Below are positions 8,948-18,678 of a DNA stretch of 64,000 bases, piece by piece. The position numbers were made by a program, and so were the translations under genes. Below the pieces are notes generated by a model, which was not told the DNA's origin, did no database searches, and worked only from the letters and a program-made list of their open reading frames with translations. This DNA comes from an uncultured Sphingopyxis sp. (GTDB taxonomy: Bacteria > Pseudomonadota > Alphaproteobacteria > Sphingomonadales > Sphingomonadaceae). Within the stretch, counting starts at the first letter, position 1. Each line of letters begins with the position of its first letter. The DNA lies in NCBI GenBank assembly GCA_936933955.1, contig CAKZIN010000095.1, positions 29,039 to 93,038 of the forward strand. Reading direction: 5' to 3'.

Positions 8948-9689
8948 CGATCGCCTGATCCCCGACACCACGGAACGCGAGCCACGCGAGCCCGAACGGC
9001 GCTGCGTGGTAAGCGGCGTGACGGGCGCGCGGGAGGATATGCTGCGCCTTGCCATCGCGCCCGACGGTGCGGTGCTGCCCGACGTGCGCGCGGCGGCGCC
9101 GGGCCGCGGGGCGTGGCTCAGCGTCGATCGTGCGACCCTTGAAAGCGCGCTCGCCAAGGGCAAGCTAAAAGGAGCGTTGGCGCGCGCGTTCAAGGGCGCG
9201 CCGCTCTCCATCCCCGACGACCTCCCCACGCGCATCGACTCCGCCTTCGAACGCGAGGCGCTGGCGCTGCTCGGGATGGCGGCGCGGTCGGGGGTGTTGC
9301 TGCTCGGCGCGGATCGCATCGACACCGCCGCGCGCGGGGGAGAGGTGCACTGGCTCGCGCACGCTGCTGACGCCGCCGACGATGGCCGCCGCAAGCGCGA
9401 TCAAAGCTGGCGCGTCGGGCTCGACGAGGAAGGTTCGGGCCGGCAGGGCGACGTGCTGCCGCTGGGACGCGATGCCTTGTCGGTTGCCCTGGGGCGGGAA
9501 AACGCGGTGCACCTCGCGCTCACCGATCGTGGCTGGGCGGAACGTGCAGTGCGGCTGTTCGCCCGCTGGCGCGCGTTCCGCGGATGCGCTACGGGCGGCG
9601 ACGCCGAGCAACAGATTTTGGGCTCCACCGAGCCGCTCGAAGTTTCTTCGTCACCGGAAAGCGCCGGTGGCGAGGCTGCTGCTGTTTGA
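8928..9689 (+). CDS. YlxR domain (DUF448) plus L7Ae-like RNA-binding protein
   Basis: A two-domain protein of 253 residues. The N-terminal YlxR/DUF448 domain has the diagnostic ERRCVVSGVTGAREDMLRLA and GRGAWL; the centre (FEREALALLGMAARSGVLLLGADRI) resembles an L7Ae/L30e-type RNA-binding fold. Such fusions between nusA and infB are usual in alphaproteobacteria and are thought to bind RNA; YlxR has been linked to RNase P and to transcription regulation in other bacteria. The ATG at 8928 has GGAGG at ideal spacing inside the nusA 3' end, giving a 20-base overlap and translational coupling. The alanine-rich C-terminal tail has no recognised domain. Confidence 0.88.
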   Translation: MRTPPNDDRLIPDTTEREPREPERRCVVSGVTGAREDMLRLAIAPDGAVLPDVRAAAPGRGAWLSVDRATLESALAKGKLKGALARAFKGAPLSIPDDLPTRIDSAFEREALALLGMAARSGVLLLGADRIDTAARGGEVHWLAHAADAADDGRRKRDQSWRVGLDEEGSGRQGDVLPLGRDALSVALGRENAVHLALTDRGWAERAVRLFARWRAFRGCATGGDAEQQILGSTEPLEVSSSPESAGGEAAAV

Positions 9690-9707
9690 AGGACGAGTTG
9701 ACCCTCG

Positions 9708-12284
9708 ATGAGTGATACGAACGACAAGCCGACCCTGACCCGCAAGCCCCTGGGGCTCAAGCGGACGGTCGAGGCTGGCCAGGTGCAGCAGCAATTCAGC
9801 CACGGGCGCAAGAATACCGTGGTGGTCGAGGTGAAGCGTCGCCGCATGCTCGGCAAGCCCGGCGACGCGCCCGAAGCGACGCCGACGCCCGAGGCCGCGC
9901 CCACGCCGGCGCCTGCTCCGGTCGCGGCTGCACCGACGCCCGCGCCCAAGCCCGCCGCGCCGCGTCCGCCGGCGGACAGCCTCGAAACGCGCCAGGAGCG
10001 CCAAGCCCGCCTGCTGCGCGAGGCGGAAGAGGCACGGCTGCAAGCGCTCGAAGACGCGCGTCGCCGCGAGGAGAGCGAAAAGCAGCAGGCGAGCGAGGAA
10101 GAACGCCGCCGCGCCGAGGATAATCGTCGCGCCGCTGAAGAAGCCGAAGCGCGCGCCAAGGCGGAAGCTCGCTCCGCCGAACAGGCGGCTGCGGCCGAGG
10201 CTTCCGCGCCCGTCGAACCCGCCGCTGCGACCCCGGAAACTGCTGACGATACCGCCGCTCCGGCGAGCACTGAGGCGAAGTTCCCGCCGCCGCGCCGCTT
10301 CACTCCGGTCGAGAGCCCCAAGCGGCCCGAACCCAAGCGCCCCGCGCCCGCCGCCGACAAGAAGGCGACCGGCGACAACCGCCGCCAGTCGGGCAAGCTG
10401 ACCGTCACCCGCGCGCTGGGCGACGATGAGGGCGCGCGCGCGCGCAGCCTCGCCGCGCTGAAGCGCGCGCGCGAGAAGGAACATCGTCGTGCGTTCGGCG
10501 GTGGCCCTTCGCAGCCGCGCGAAAAGCAGGTGCGCGACGTGGTCGTGCCCGACGCGATCACCGTCCAGGAACTCGCCAACCGTATGGCCGAGAAGGGCGC
10601 CGACCTCGTGAAGGCGCTGTTCAAGATGGGCATGGTGGTGACCGTCAACCAGACGATCGACCAGGACACCGCCGAGCTGCTCGTCACCGAATTCGGCCAC
10701 AACCTGACCCGCGTCAGCGAAGCCGACGTCGACATCGACACCGATGCGGACGTCGATGCGGCGGAGACGCTGAAGGCGCGGCCGCCGGTGGTGACCATCA
10801 TGGGTCACGTCGACCACGGCAAGACGAGCCTGCTCGACGCGCTGCGCGGCACCAAGGTTGTGTCGGGCGAAGCGGGCGGGATCACCCAGCACATCGGCGC
10901 CTATCAGGTAAAGGCGTCGAACGGGGAGGTCATCACCTTCCTCGACACGCCGGGCCACGCGGCATTTACCGAAATGCGCGCGCGCGGTGCCAACGTCACC
11001 GACATCGTCATCCTGGTGGTCGCCGCCGACGACGGGCTGATGCCGCAGACGATCGAGGCGATCAATCACACCAAGGCCGCGGGCGTGCCGATGATCGTCG
11101 CGATCAACAAGGTCGACAAGCCCGAAGCCAACCCGCAGCGCATCCGCGAACGTCTGCTCGAGCACGAAATCGTGGTCGAGGCGATGGGCGGCGACGTGCA
11201 GGATGTCGAAGTGTCGGCGCTGAAGGGCACCAACCTCGACAAGCTGATCGACGCCATCGCCATCCAGGCCGAGATCATGGAGCTGAGCGCCAACCCCGAC
11301 CGCGCGGCGGAGGCGACGGTGGTCGAAGCCAAGCTCGACAAGGGCCGCGGGCCGGTGGCGACGGTGCTGGTGCGTCGCGGCACGCTCAAGACCGGGGACA
11401 TCTTCGTCGTCGGGTCGGAGTCGGGCCGTGTGCGCGCGATGGTCGACGATGCGGGCAAGCAGATCAAGGCGGCCGGTCCCTCGGTCCCGGTGGAGGTGCT
11501 TGGCCTCGGCGGGGTGCCGCAGGCGGGCGATACGCTGACCGTCGTCGAAAGCGAGGCGCGCGCGCGTGAGGTGGCGGGTTACCGCGCCGAGCAGGCACTC
11601 GCACGCCGCACCGCGTCGGCGCCCGCGAGCCTTGAGAACATGTTCTCCGCGCTCGCCGACAAGGCCAACGTCATCGAATATCCGCTGATCATCAAGGCGG
11701 ATGTGCAGGGTTCGGTCGAAGCGATCGTCAACGCGCTCAACAAGCTCTCCAACGACGAGATCAAGGTGCGCGTGCTGCATTCGGGCGTGGGCGCGATCAC
11801 CGAAAGCGACGTGACGCTCGCCGCGGCATCGAACGCGCCGATCGTCGGCTTCAACGTGCGCCCCAACGCCAAGGCGCGGGAGATCGCGAACAGCCGCAAG
11901 GTCGAGTTCAAATATTACGACGTGATCTATCACCTCACCGAGCAGATCGCTGAGGAAATGGCCGGCAACCTGTCGCCGGAGATCATCGAAAACGTCATGG
12001 GCCGCGCCGAGGTGAAGGAGGTCTTCCCCGCCGGCAAGAAGGACAAGGCGGCGGGTCTGCTGGTGCTCGAAGGCGCGATCCGCAAGGGGCTCCACGCGCG
12101 CCTCACGCGGGCCGATGTCATCGTCTCCAAGACGACCATCGCGTCGCTGCGGCGGTTCAAGGACGACGTGGCGGAGGTCCGCGCGGGTCTCGAATGCGGC
12201 GTGCTGCTGGCGGATACCAACGACATCAAGCCGGGCGACATGCTCGAGGTGTTCGAGGTCGAGGAACGCGCGCGCACGCTGTAA
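9708..12284 (+). CDS. infB: Translation initiation factor IF-2
   Basis: GTPase that delivers initiator tRNA to the 30S subunit. The 858-residue protein has a long low-complexity N-terminal region of proline/alanine and charged coiled-coil repeats (about 45-220), the IF2 N-terminal domain ([20 protein letters not shown]), and the G domain with G1 GHVDHGKTS near 366, G3 DTPGH near 414 and G4 NKVD near 466, followed by domains II, III and C2. The start is the ATG at 9708, 18 bases after the YlxR gene. The C-terminus EVEERARTL is normal. It is followed by a 256-base gap before rbfA. Confidence 0.97.
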   Translation: MSDTNDKPTLTRKPLGLKRTVEAGQVQQQFSHGRKNTVVVEVKRRRMLGKPGDAPEATPTPEAAPTPAPAPVAAAPTPAPKPAAPRPPADSLETRQERQARLLREAEEARLQALEDARRREESEKQQASEEERRRAEDNRRAAEEAEARAKAEARSAEQAAAAEASAPVEPAAATPETADDTAAPASTEAKFPPPRRFTPVESPKRPEPKRPAPAADKKATGDNRRQSGKLTVTRALGDDEGARARSLAALKRAREKEHRRAFGGGPSQPREKQVRDVVVPDAITVQELANRMAEKGADLVKALFKMGMVVTVNQTIDQDTAELLVTEFGHNLTRVSEADVDIDTDADVDAAETLKARPPVVTIMGHVDHGKTSLLDALRGTKVVSGEAGGITQHIGAYQVKASNGEVITFLDTPGHAAFTEMRARGANVTDIVILVVAADDGLMPQTIEAINHTKAAGVPMIVAINKVDKPEANPQRIRERLLEHEIVVEAMGGDVQDVEVSALKGTNLDKLIDAIAIQAEIMELSANPDRAAEATVVEAKLDKGRGPVATVLVRRGTLKTGDIFVVGSESGRVRAMVDDAGKQIKAAGPSVPVEVLGLGGVPQAGDTLTVVESEARAREVAGYRAEQALARRTASAPASLENMFSALADKANVIEYPLIIKADVQGSVEAIVNALNKLSNDEIKVRVLHSGVGAITESDVTLAAASNAPIVGFNVRPNAKAREIANSRKVEFKYYDVIYHLTEQIAEEMAGNLSPEIIENVMGRAEVKEVFPAGKKDKAAGLLVLEGAIRKGLHARLTRADVIVSKTTIASLRRFKDDVAEVRAGLECGVLLADTNDIKPGDMLEVFEVEERARTL

Positions 12285-12307
12285 CGGGCGCGGCAACGGA
12301 GATGTGC

Positions 12308-12323
12308 CCCTGCGCAGGCAGGG
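12308..12323. repeat. Short palindrome of sphingomonad REP type
   Basis: CCCTGC (12308-12313) and GCAGGG (12318-12323) form a 6-bp stem with a 4-base loop. The wider motif CCCCTGCGCAGGCAGGG resembles intergenic palindromes that recur in sphingomonad genomes. A second small inverted repeat (AGCGCA at 12347-12352, TGCGCT at 12366-12371) lies close by. The whole infB-rbfA gap (12285-12540) contains no convincing gene. Repeat status rests on recollection of the motif, not on a genome count. Confidence 0.4.
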
Positions 12324-12540
12324 CCCATCACCGGGTCTATCCCCCCAGCGCAGCTTTTGGAAACATGCGCTCTAGGCGCCCGTCTCCAGGCCTAAACCGG
12401 AAGTGAGACTCGTTTCGGCACCGTCACGAAAAAATGGCGCGAAAGCCGCGTTTTTGGTGTGAACTTTGCCTGAACTTCCGATGCGTCGCGGCGGGCCACA
12501 GCGCGCTTGCCTACGCCCGGCAGCGGGGGCAGATGGGGGC

Positions 12541-12951
12541 ATGGCCAGCCGCGACCCCGCAACCCCCTCCGTCCGCCTGTTGCGCGTGGGCGAACAGGTG
12601 CGCCACGTGCTCGCCGAACTGCTGCAGCGCGGAGAGGTGCACGACCCCGTCCTCTCCACCCACCCGGTGAGCGTGACCGAAGTGCGAATGTCGCCCGACC
12701 TGCGTCATGCGACGGTGTTCGTCAAATCACTGCTCGGTCGCGACGAGGCCGACGTGCTGCGCGCGCTGCGGCAGAACACCGCCTTCCTCCAGCGCGAGGT
12801 GGCGCATCGCGTGCGCCAGAAATATGCAGCGAAGCTCAAGTTTCTGGTGGACGAAAGCTTCGATGAAGCGGGGCATGTCGACGAATTGCTGCGCGCGCCG
12901 CACGTCGCGCAGGACCTCGCCCCGCGCGATGGCGACGACGCGCAAGGCTGA
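12541..12951 (+). CDS. rbfA: 30S ribosome-binding factor RbfA
   Basis: Binds the 30S subunit and helps mature the 5' end of 16S rRNA, also in cold adaptation. The 136-residue protein has the KH-like fold with [21 protein letters not shown] at the N-terminus, [19 protein letters not shown] in the middle and [17 protein letters not shown], which are the family signatures. ATG 12541 is chosen because homology starts within ten residues; an in-frame start at 12466 would add unrelated residues. It closes the rimP operon after a gap that contains REP-like palindromes. Confidence 0.93.
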   Translation: MASRDPATPSVRLLRVGEQVRHVLAELLQRGEVHDPVLSTHPVSVTEVRMSPDLRHATVFVKSLLGRDEADVLRALRQNTAFLQREVAHRVRQKYAAKLKFLVDESFDEAGHVDELLRAPHVAQDLAPRDGDDAQG

Positions 12952-13009
12952 ACCGCGCACGACAGCCGCGTTCAGGGTTGCTCAACCGCCCGCGGTGTAA
13001 CGCCTGCGA

Positions 13010-13159
13010 ATGACTCGTCCCATCCTGTCGCGCGCGGCCCGGAGCCGCATTGGCCTGGTCCTGTCGCTCAGCGCCGGCTTCCTGCTCGGCGCCGCTGGGG
13101 TGGCCGCGCAGGCGGAGGGTGCGGCCCGCGAAGCGCCTACAGCCGCCGAGGCTCGCTAG
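13010..13159 (+). CDS. Small predicted membrane or exported peptide
   Basis: A 49-codon reading frame with start ATG and stop TAG. Residues 14-33 (IGLVLSLSAGFLLGAAGVAA) form a hydrophobic segment ending in an AxA-like site, preceded by several arginines, so it could be a single-pass membrane peptide or a signal peptide with a very short mature part. There is no recognised family. It lies 58 bases after rbfA and converges on the LOG-family gene. GC-rich DNA gives many such frames by chance; the charge and hydrophobic pattern is the only support. Confidence 0.35.
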   Translation: MTRPILSRAARSRIGLVLSLSAGFLLGAAGVAAQAEGAAREAPTAAEAR

Positions 13160-13243
13160 GGCCAAACTGGAGCACTTGGTGGTTAGGGAGGGGCGCGACC
13201 GTCTGCCCACGGTCCGGCCTGCGCCAGAGGATAGCGCGCGAAC

Positions 13244-14167
13244 TTACACTGAAGGCGTCGCCGCCCCCAGCAGCGGCGCCACTGCGGGATCGTCGCTCCA
13301 GAACTCGCGCACTTTCTCCCATGCCTCCTCCGCCGTCTCGACGAAGCTGAACAGGTCGAGATCGCGAGGGGAGATGACGCCTTCTTCCGCCAGCGCGCCG
13401 AAGTTGACCACGCGCTCCCAAAAGGCGCGGCCGAACAGGAGGATCGGCATCGGCTTCATCTTGCCGGTCTGCACCAGCGTCAGCAGCTCGAACATCTCAT
13501 CGAGCGTGCCGAACCCGCCGGGGAACACCGCCACCCCCCGCGCGCGCAGCAGGAAGTGCATCTTGCGCAGCGCGAAATAGTGGAACTGGAACGACAGCCC
13601 CGGGGTGACGTAGCGGTTGGGCGCCTGTTCGTGGGGGAGGACGATGTTGAGCCCGACGCTCTCCGCCCCCGCTTCGTAAGCGCCGCGGTTGGCGGCCTCC
13701 ATGATCGACGGGCCGCCGCCGGAACATACGACGAAGTGGCGCTTCCCCGCCTCATCGCGCGGCACCGCGCTGGCGAGCTGCGCGAGCTTGTAGGCCTCGG
13801 CGTAATAATGCGCGTTGGCGGCGAGCCGCTCCGCCACCCGCTGTTCCGCGGGGGTCTTGGCGGCGGCGAGCAGCGCAGGCGTGGCTTCGGGCGAAGGGAT
13901 GCGCGCCGAACCGTACATCACGAACATCGAGGCGATCTGCGCTTCGTCGAGCAGCACCTCCGGCTTCATCAGCTCGAGCTGGAAGCGCACCGGGCGCAAA
14001 TCCTCGCGCAGCAGGAACTCGGTGTCCTGAAAGGCGAGGCGGTAGGCGGCGTGGTCGGTCTGCGGCGTCGGCAGCGTGCGCGCGGCGAACTTCGCGTCCT
14101 CGCGCGCCTTGGGAAAGGGGGACGCGGCGGGCGCGGCGGTGGCGGCCTTGTTGTGCGGGTCGGTCAT
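13244..14167 (-). CDS. LOG family / TIGR00730-type Rossmann-fold protein
   Basis: A 307-residue member of the lysine decarboxylase-like LOG family. Some members are cytokinin riboside 5'-monophosphate phosphoribohydrolases that release adenine-type bases. The key motif PGGFGTLDEMFE (PGGxGTxxE) and the phosphate loop VCSGGGPSIMEAANRGA are present. It is longer than the small plant-type LOG proteins because of an N-terminal region of about 120 residues, as in the large bacterial subgroup. ATG 14167 is chosen since the homologous region follows; a longer frame upstream is not family-like. The in vivo substrate is unknown. Confidence 0.85.
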   Translation of the reverse strand: MTDPHNKAATAAPAASPFPKAREDAKFAARTLPTPQTDHAAYRLAFQDTEFLLREDLRPVRFQLELMKPEVLLDEAQIASMFVMYGSARIPSPEATPALLAAAKTPAEQRVAERLAANAHYYAEAYKLAQLASAVPRDEAGKRHFVVCSGGGPSIMEAANRGAYEAGAESVGLNIVLPHEQAPNRYVTPGLSFQFHYFALRKMHFLLRARGVAVFPGGFGTLDEMFELLTLVQTGKMKPMPILLFGRAFWERVVNFGALAEEGVISPRDLDLFSFVETAEEAWEKVREFWSDDPAVAPLLGAATPSV

Positions 14168-14180
14168 GATCCGTCGCGCG

Positions 14181-14942
14181 CTAACGGCAGAAGCGTCGCG
14201 CCGCCATATCGAAGTGAAAATGATTGGCGTGCGCGGCATTATATTCGGGGCCGAGCACGGTGCCGAAGCGGCGGCAGGCGGAGGTGTGGAGCAGGCGCAG
14301 GAAGCGCTGGTCGCGCTCGTCCCCGCGCCACCCGCCGAGCACGCTCACCTTGGTCCCATCCTCGAGGACGAAGGCGGCGACGTCGACCGCATTGGCATAG
14401 GCATGTTCCGACCGCGGCCCCGCCTGGAGGTTGTAGATGTTGCGGCAGGCGAGCGTGCCAAAGGTTTCGACGCGCACCACCTCCTTGCCGTAGACCTGGC
14501 GGGCGGCGGGCTGGACGGCGTTGCGGATCCAGCCGGTATAGGCGCCGGCGAGGCTGCAGGTCATCGGCCCCAAGTTGGTTTGGGCGACCCCCACGTCGGA
14601 CAGCCGCACGCTCGATCGCGCGGAGCAATTCTCCCCCATGTCGCGGTCGGCGAGCGGGGTGAAGCGCGCACCCACCGCGCTGAGGTTGGAGATGCAGCGC
14701 TCCCCCTCACGCCAGTCGGGCGCGGCGGGGACGGTCGCCCCGGCGCTGCGGACCGGGGTCGAGCGCGGCGCGGCGGGGCGATTCGCCGCGGTGCTCCGAC
14801 GGGGCGGCGAGGGCGGGGTGGCGATGCGCACGCTGTCGTCCCGCGACGCCCGAGCCTCCGGCGAGCGCCCGGCGGGGATACATCCGCTCAAGGTCGCTGC
14901 GCCGATGCTCGCCAGCACCACTGCCTTGCGGGAAAAGGCCAT
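14181..14942 (-). CDS. Extensin-like C-terminal domain lipoprotein
   Basis: A 253-residue exported protein. The N-terminus is a lipoprotein signal (lipobox TLSGC near residues 20-24), then a proline/serine/arginine-rich linker to about residue 75, then an Extensin-like_C domain. The pattern SEHAYANAVDVAAF and NHFHFDM gives the His, Asp and His expected for a zinc site related to M15-type D,D-peptidases, so a role in peptidoglycan trimming is plausible but inferred. ATG 14942 is preferred over ATG 14957 because GGAG precedes it at good distance. It diverges from the broken protease gene. Confidence 0.8.
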   Translation of the reverse strand: MAFSRKAVVLASIGAATLSGCIPAGRSPEARASRDDSVRIATPPSPPRRSTAANRPAAPRSTPVRSAGATVPAAPDWREGERCISNLSAVGARFTPLADRDMGENCSARSSVRLSDVGVAQTNLGPMTCSLAGAYTGWIRNAVQPAARQVYGKEVVRVETFGTLACRNIYNLQAGPRSEHAYANAVDVAAFVLEDGTKVSVLGGWRGDERDQRFLRLLHTSACRRFGTVLGPEYNAAHANHFHFDMAARRFCR

Positions 14943-15140
14943 CGTCTCGCTCTCCATCCGCGGCCGACAGCGACCGTGGTGGAGGCGGTGTTAATCATCC
15001 GGAATGAACCGCCGGATGCGAGGGTTGGTTAAATGCCGGTTTACCGCGCTTTTAGCTTTGCCGGCGTTCAGCGGCCCGAAAGCCGGGCGGGGACAGGGCG
15101 CGCTCGGCAGGGGATTGCTGAACGAAGGGGATTGAGAACA

Positions 15141-15677
15141 ATGATCCGGACCATCGCCGCCGCGCTGGCGCTGACGTTGCTGAGCGGATGCACGACGACG
15201 GGCGCATCGCAGGGGGCTGAGCCATTTTCGCTCAGCCGTACGCTTCAAGCGCAGGGCTAAGCGGCAATCCCTCTCGCAAAGCTCGCCACTGGGCACGAAA
15301 CCGTTGTCGTCACGATCAACGGCGTACGGGGGCGCTTCATCCTCGATTCGGGCGCGGGCGGGTCGTTGCTCGACCGGGCGCAGGCGGCGCGCTTTGCGCT
15401 CGGCGAGCCTGAGGCAGGATCGCAGCGGAGCGGCACCGGCGCGGGCGGGGCATTCACCTATGTCACCTACCCGGTGCGCAGTCTGGCGCTGGGCGACACG
15501 GCGCTGCCATTGACGACGCTGCGTTCGGGCGATCTGTCGCACGTCGTCAGCGCCATCCGCCGTGCCACGGGTGAGACGGTCGACGGCGTGATCGGCCAGG
15601 ATGTGCTGACGCGGTTCAACGGCGTGATCGACGTTGGCACGCAGACGCTATTCCTGCGCACTCCGCGGGAGGGGTGA
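15141..15677 (+). pseudogene. Retropepsin-like aspartyl protease gene with in-frame stop
   Basis: ATG 15141 opens a lipoprotein signal (TLLSGC) and the frame runs to a TAA at 15258-15260. The same frame continues without any shift into a retropepsin-like domain: GRFILDSGAGGSLLDR carries the catalytic Asp-Ser-Gly, and VDGVIGQDVLTRFNGVIDV is the typical second half, ending at TGA 15677. The reading after the TAA has no good start codon or ribosome site before the catalytic motif. So one nonsense codon splits a gene that would encode about 178 residues. It may be a true pseudogene, a recent mutation or a sequencing error. Confidence 0.75.
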
Positions 15678-15719
15678 GGGGCCTTTCCCTCACGCGACGG
15701 GGGCGGCATAGCGGAGGCC

Positions 15720-16934
15720 ATGTCCGACGAATTCTACCGCATGAAGCGGCTGCCGCCCTACGTCATCGCCGAAGTCAACGCGATGCGCGCGGCGGCGCGG
15801 GCGGCGGGTGAGGACATCATCGACCTCGGCATGGGCAATCCCGATCTGCCGCCGCCGCCGCACGTCATCGCCAAACTGTGCGAAGTCGCACAAAAGCCCG
15901 ATGCGCACGGCTATTCTGCGTCCAAGGGCATCGCCGGACTGCGTCGCGCGCAGGCCAATTACTACGCGCGCCGCTTTGGGGTGGAGGTCGATCCCGAGAC
16001 CGAGGTGGTGGTCACCATGGGGTCGAAGGAGGGGCTCGCCAGCCTTGCCACCGCGATTACCGCGCCGGGCGATGTGGTGCTGGCGCCGAACCCCAGCTAC
16101 CCGATCCACACCTTTGGCTTCATCATCGCCGGCGCGACCATCCGGTCGGTGCCGACGACGCCCGACGACGCCTATTTCGAAAGCCTCGAGCGGGCGATGC
16201 AGTACACTGTGCCGCGCCCGTCGGTGCTGGTGGTGAACTACCCCTCCAACCCGACCGCGGAGACGGTCGACCTCGCCTTTTACGAGCGGCTGGTCGCCTG
16301 GGCGCGCGACGCGGGGGTGTGGGTGATCAGCGACCTCGCCTATTCGGAGCTCTACTATGACGGCCGTCCGACTCCCTCGATCCTGCAGGTGAAGGGCGCC
16401 AAGGACGTGGCGGTCGAGTTCACCTCGCTGTCCAAGACCTATTCGATGGCGGGCTGGCGGGTGGGGTTTGCGGTCGGCAATGCGCAGCTGATCGCGGCGA
16501 TGACGCGGGTCAAAAGCTACCTCGACTACGGCGCCTTCACCCCCGTGCAGGCGGCGGCGTGCGCGGCGCTGAACGGCCCGCAGGACATCGTCGAGGCGAA
16601 CCGCGCGCTCTATCACAAGCGGCGCGACGTGCTGGTCGAAAGCTTCGGTCGCGCAGGTTGGGACATCCCACCCCCGCCGGCGAGCATGTTCGCCTGGGCG
16701 CCATTGCCGCCTGCGCTCGCGCACCTCGGCAGCCTCGAATTTTCAAAGCAGCTGCTGGCGCAAGCGGGCATCGCGGTCGCGCCGGGCGTCGGCTACGGCG
16801 AGGATGGCGAAGGCTATGTGCGCATCGCCATGGTCGAGAATGAGCAGCGTTTGCGGCAGGCGGCGCGCAATCTCGGTCGGTTCCTTCGCGCGCGGGGGGT
16901 CAACGCCACGCCAGCGCGCGCGGTCGCCGGGTAG
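15720..16934 (+). CDS. alaC: Alanine/glutamate-pyruvate-type class I aminotransferase (AlaC-like)
   Basis: A PLP-dependent class I/II aminotransferase of 404 residues. The subgroup markers are the N-terminal FYRMKRLPPYVIAEVN, LGMGNPDLPPPPH, and the PLP lysine in SLSKTYSMAGWRVGF; NYPSNPT and SDLAYSELYYDG also match the AlaC branch, which transfers amino groups between glutamate and pyruvate. Related annotations as LL-diaminopimelate aminotransferase are possible. The start ATG is 42 bases after the broken protease gene. Cytosolic, single gene or first of a pair with the amidase. Confidence 0.88.
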   Translation: MSDEFYRMKRLPPYVIAEVNAMRAAARAAGEDIIDLGMGNPDLPPPPHVIAKLCEVAQKPDAHGYSASKGIAGLRRAQANYYARRFGVEVDPETEVVVTMGSKEGLASLATAITAPGDVVLAPNPSYPIHTFGFIIAGATIRSVPTTPDDAYFESLERAMQYTVPRPSVLVVNYPSNPTAETVDLAFYERLVAWARDAGVWVISDLAYSELYYDGRPTPSILQVKGAKDVAVEFTSLSKTYSMAGWRVGFAVGNAQLIAAMTRVKSYLDYGAFTPVQAAACAALNGPQDIVEANRALYHKRRDVLVESFGRAGWDIPPPPASMFAWAPLPPALAHLGSLEFSKQLLAQAGIAVAPGVGYGEDGEGYVRIAMVENEQRLRQAARNLGRFLRARGVNATPARAVAG

Positions 16935-16986
16935 CGCTGCGTCGAAGTCACTTGTGGCGGTGCGCAAGGCGCGTAGCTTCACGCGC

Positions 16987-18678
16987 ATGACTCGCCGCAA
17001 GCTCGCTCTCGCCCTCGCCCCCACTTTCGCCGCTGGAGCGTTGCTGACGGTCGCTGCTCCCACCGCGGCGATCGCCCAGTCGCGCAGCGTCGCCACCGCG
17101 CCCGCCCCGGCGCGCAGCTACGCCGAACTGCTCGGCCGTCGCGACCCGGTGAGCGAGGCCGGGCGCGCAATGGCCGCGCGCACGCTGACCTCCGAAGCGA
17201 TCGTCCGCGGTGCGCTGGCGCGCATCGCCGACCCGCGCATCGAAGGGCGCATCAATGCGGTGATCGCAGTCAGCCCGGATGCCATCGACCAGGCGCGCAG
17301 GCTCGATGCGGAACGCCGCGCAGGGCGCTTGCGCGGGCCGCTGCATGGCGTGCCGGTGCTGATCAAGGACAATATCGAGGTGGCGGGACCGCTCCCAACC
17401 ACCGCAGGCAGCCTCGCGCTGGCGCAGAACGTCACCAACCGCGACGCGCCGCTGGTGGTGCGGCTACGCGCGGCGGGGGCGGTCATTCTCGGCAAAACCA
17501 ACCTCTCTGAATGGGCCAACATCCGCTCCGAGAATTCGACCAGCGGGTGGAGCGCGGTCGGCGGGCTGACGCGCAATCCGCACGATCTTTCACGCACCGC
17601 CTGCGGATCTTCCTCGGGCAGCGGGGCGGCAGTGGCGGCGGGGCTCGCGCTCGCCGCGATCGGGACCGAGACCAACGGTTCGATCACCTGCCCGGCGGGG
17701 ATCAATGGCATCGCCGGCTTCAAGCCGACCGTCGGGATGGTCAGCCGCACGCACGTCGTCCCCATCTCCGGCACGCAGGATACGGCGGGACCGATGACGC
17801 TCTCCGCGCGCGACGCGGCGTTGCTGCTCGACGCGCTCGCCGGAAGCGACCCCGCCGACGCCGCCACGCGTGAGGCCGACCAGCGGCGCGGTGCGGGCTT
17901 CGCCGCGGGGTTGCGCCCAGATGGCTTGCGCGGGATGCGGATCGGCGTGGTGCGCAGCCAGCTCGGCCGCCGAGCGGACATCGCCGCGCTGTTCGACGCC
18001 GCGCTCGAACGCATGCGCGGTGCAGGCGCCACCATCGTCGAGCTGCGCGAGGACGACACCGCCTACCGCGGGCTCGGGGAGGCTGAGACGTCGCTGCTGA
18101 TGAGCGAACTGCGCGCCACCATGGACGAATATCTGCGCGGCCGCCCCGCCGGGGTGCCCGGCCCGCGCAGCCTCAACGAACTGATCGCGTTCAACAATCG
18201 CGAGGCCGCGCGAGAGATGCGCTGGTTCGGGCAGGACATGTTCGAACGTGCTGCTCGCGCCCCGGCGCTCGACAGCGCAGAATATCGGCGCGACCGCGAC
18301 AATGCGGTGCGGATGGCGACGCAGGGGCTCGACAGGCTGCTGTCGGGGCGCGCGGGCGGAGGGGCGCCGCTCGACCTGATCCTTGGCGTGACCAACGGGC
18401 CGGGCTGGTCGATCGACCTCGTGAACGGCGACAATTTCGGCGGCCCCTCGGCGAGCGGGCTGCCCGCGATCGCGGGTTACCCGCACCTCACCGTGCCGAT
18501 GGGGACGGTCGAGGGCATGCCGGTGGGTTTGAGCTTCATCGGCGCGCGCTGGAGCGATGCGCAACTGCTCTCGGTAGGCGCCGCCTACGAGGCGATCGCC
18601 CCGATGCGGCCCACCCCGACCTACCGCAACGGCCTCGCCGCCGACCGCGCGGCGGCGCCGGTCGTGCGACGGCGCTAA
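16987..18678 (+). CDS. Exported amidase (amidase signature family)
   Basis: A 563-residue amidase-signature hydrolase with a signal peptide (residues about 1-30, ending APTAAIAQ), so it acts outside the cytoplasm. The Ser-cisSer-Lys triad is visible as the lysine in VLIKDNIEV, the serine in SSSGSGAAVAAG and the nucleophile region TNGSITCPAGINGIAGFKPTVG. Family members hydrolyse a range of amides; peptide amidase-like proteins of this size are common in sphingomonads. ATG 16987 is chosen because the signal peptide begins there. It ends in the convergent CTAA overlap with the DUF2721 gene. Confidence 0.9.
   Translation: MTRRKLALALAPTFAAGALLTVAAPTAAIAQSRSVATAPAPARSYAELLGRRDPVSEAGRAMAARTLTSEAIVRGALARIADPRIEGRINAVIAVSPDAIDQARRLDAERRAGRLRGPLHGVPVLIKDNIEVAGPLPTTAGSLALAQNVTNRDAPLVVRLRAAGAVILGKTNLSEWANIRSENSTSGWSAVGGLTRNPHDLSRTACGSSSGSGAAVAAGLALAAIGTETNGSITCPAGINGIAGFKPTVGMVSRTHVVPISGTQDTAGPMTLSARDAALLLDALAGSDPADAATREADQRRGAGFAAGLRPDGLRGMRIGVVRSQLGRRADIAALFDAALERMRGAGATIVELREDDTAYRGLGEAETSLLMSELRATMDEYLRGRPAGVPGPRSLNELIAFNNREAAREMRWFGQDMFERAARAPALDSAEYRRDRDNAVRMATQGLDRLLSGRAGGGAPLDLILGVTNGPGWSIDLVNGDNFGGPSASGLPAIAGYPHLTVPMGTVEGMPVGLSFIGARWSDAQLLSVGAAYEAIAPMRPTPTYRNGLAADRAAAPVVRRR

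Noticed and set aside
6773..9394. 873-codon minus-strand open frame opposite rimP and nusA
   Set aside because: Low-complexity product and full overlap with well-recognised genes; antisense shadow of codon bias.
9651..12296. 881-codon minus-strand open frame opposite infB
   Set aside because: The infB motifs are unambiguous on the plus strand; the reverse frame has no domain and only biased composition.
12285..12540. A small gene starting at 12434 in the infB-rbfA gap
   Set aside because: It runs out of frame through the rbfA coding region, has no family match and its start lacks a good ribosome site.
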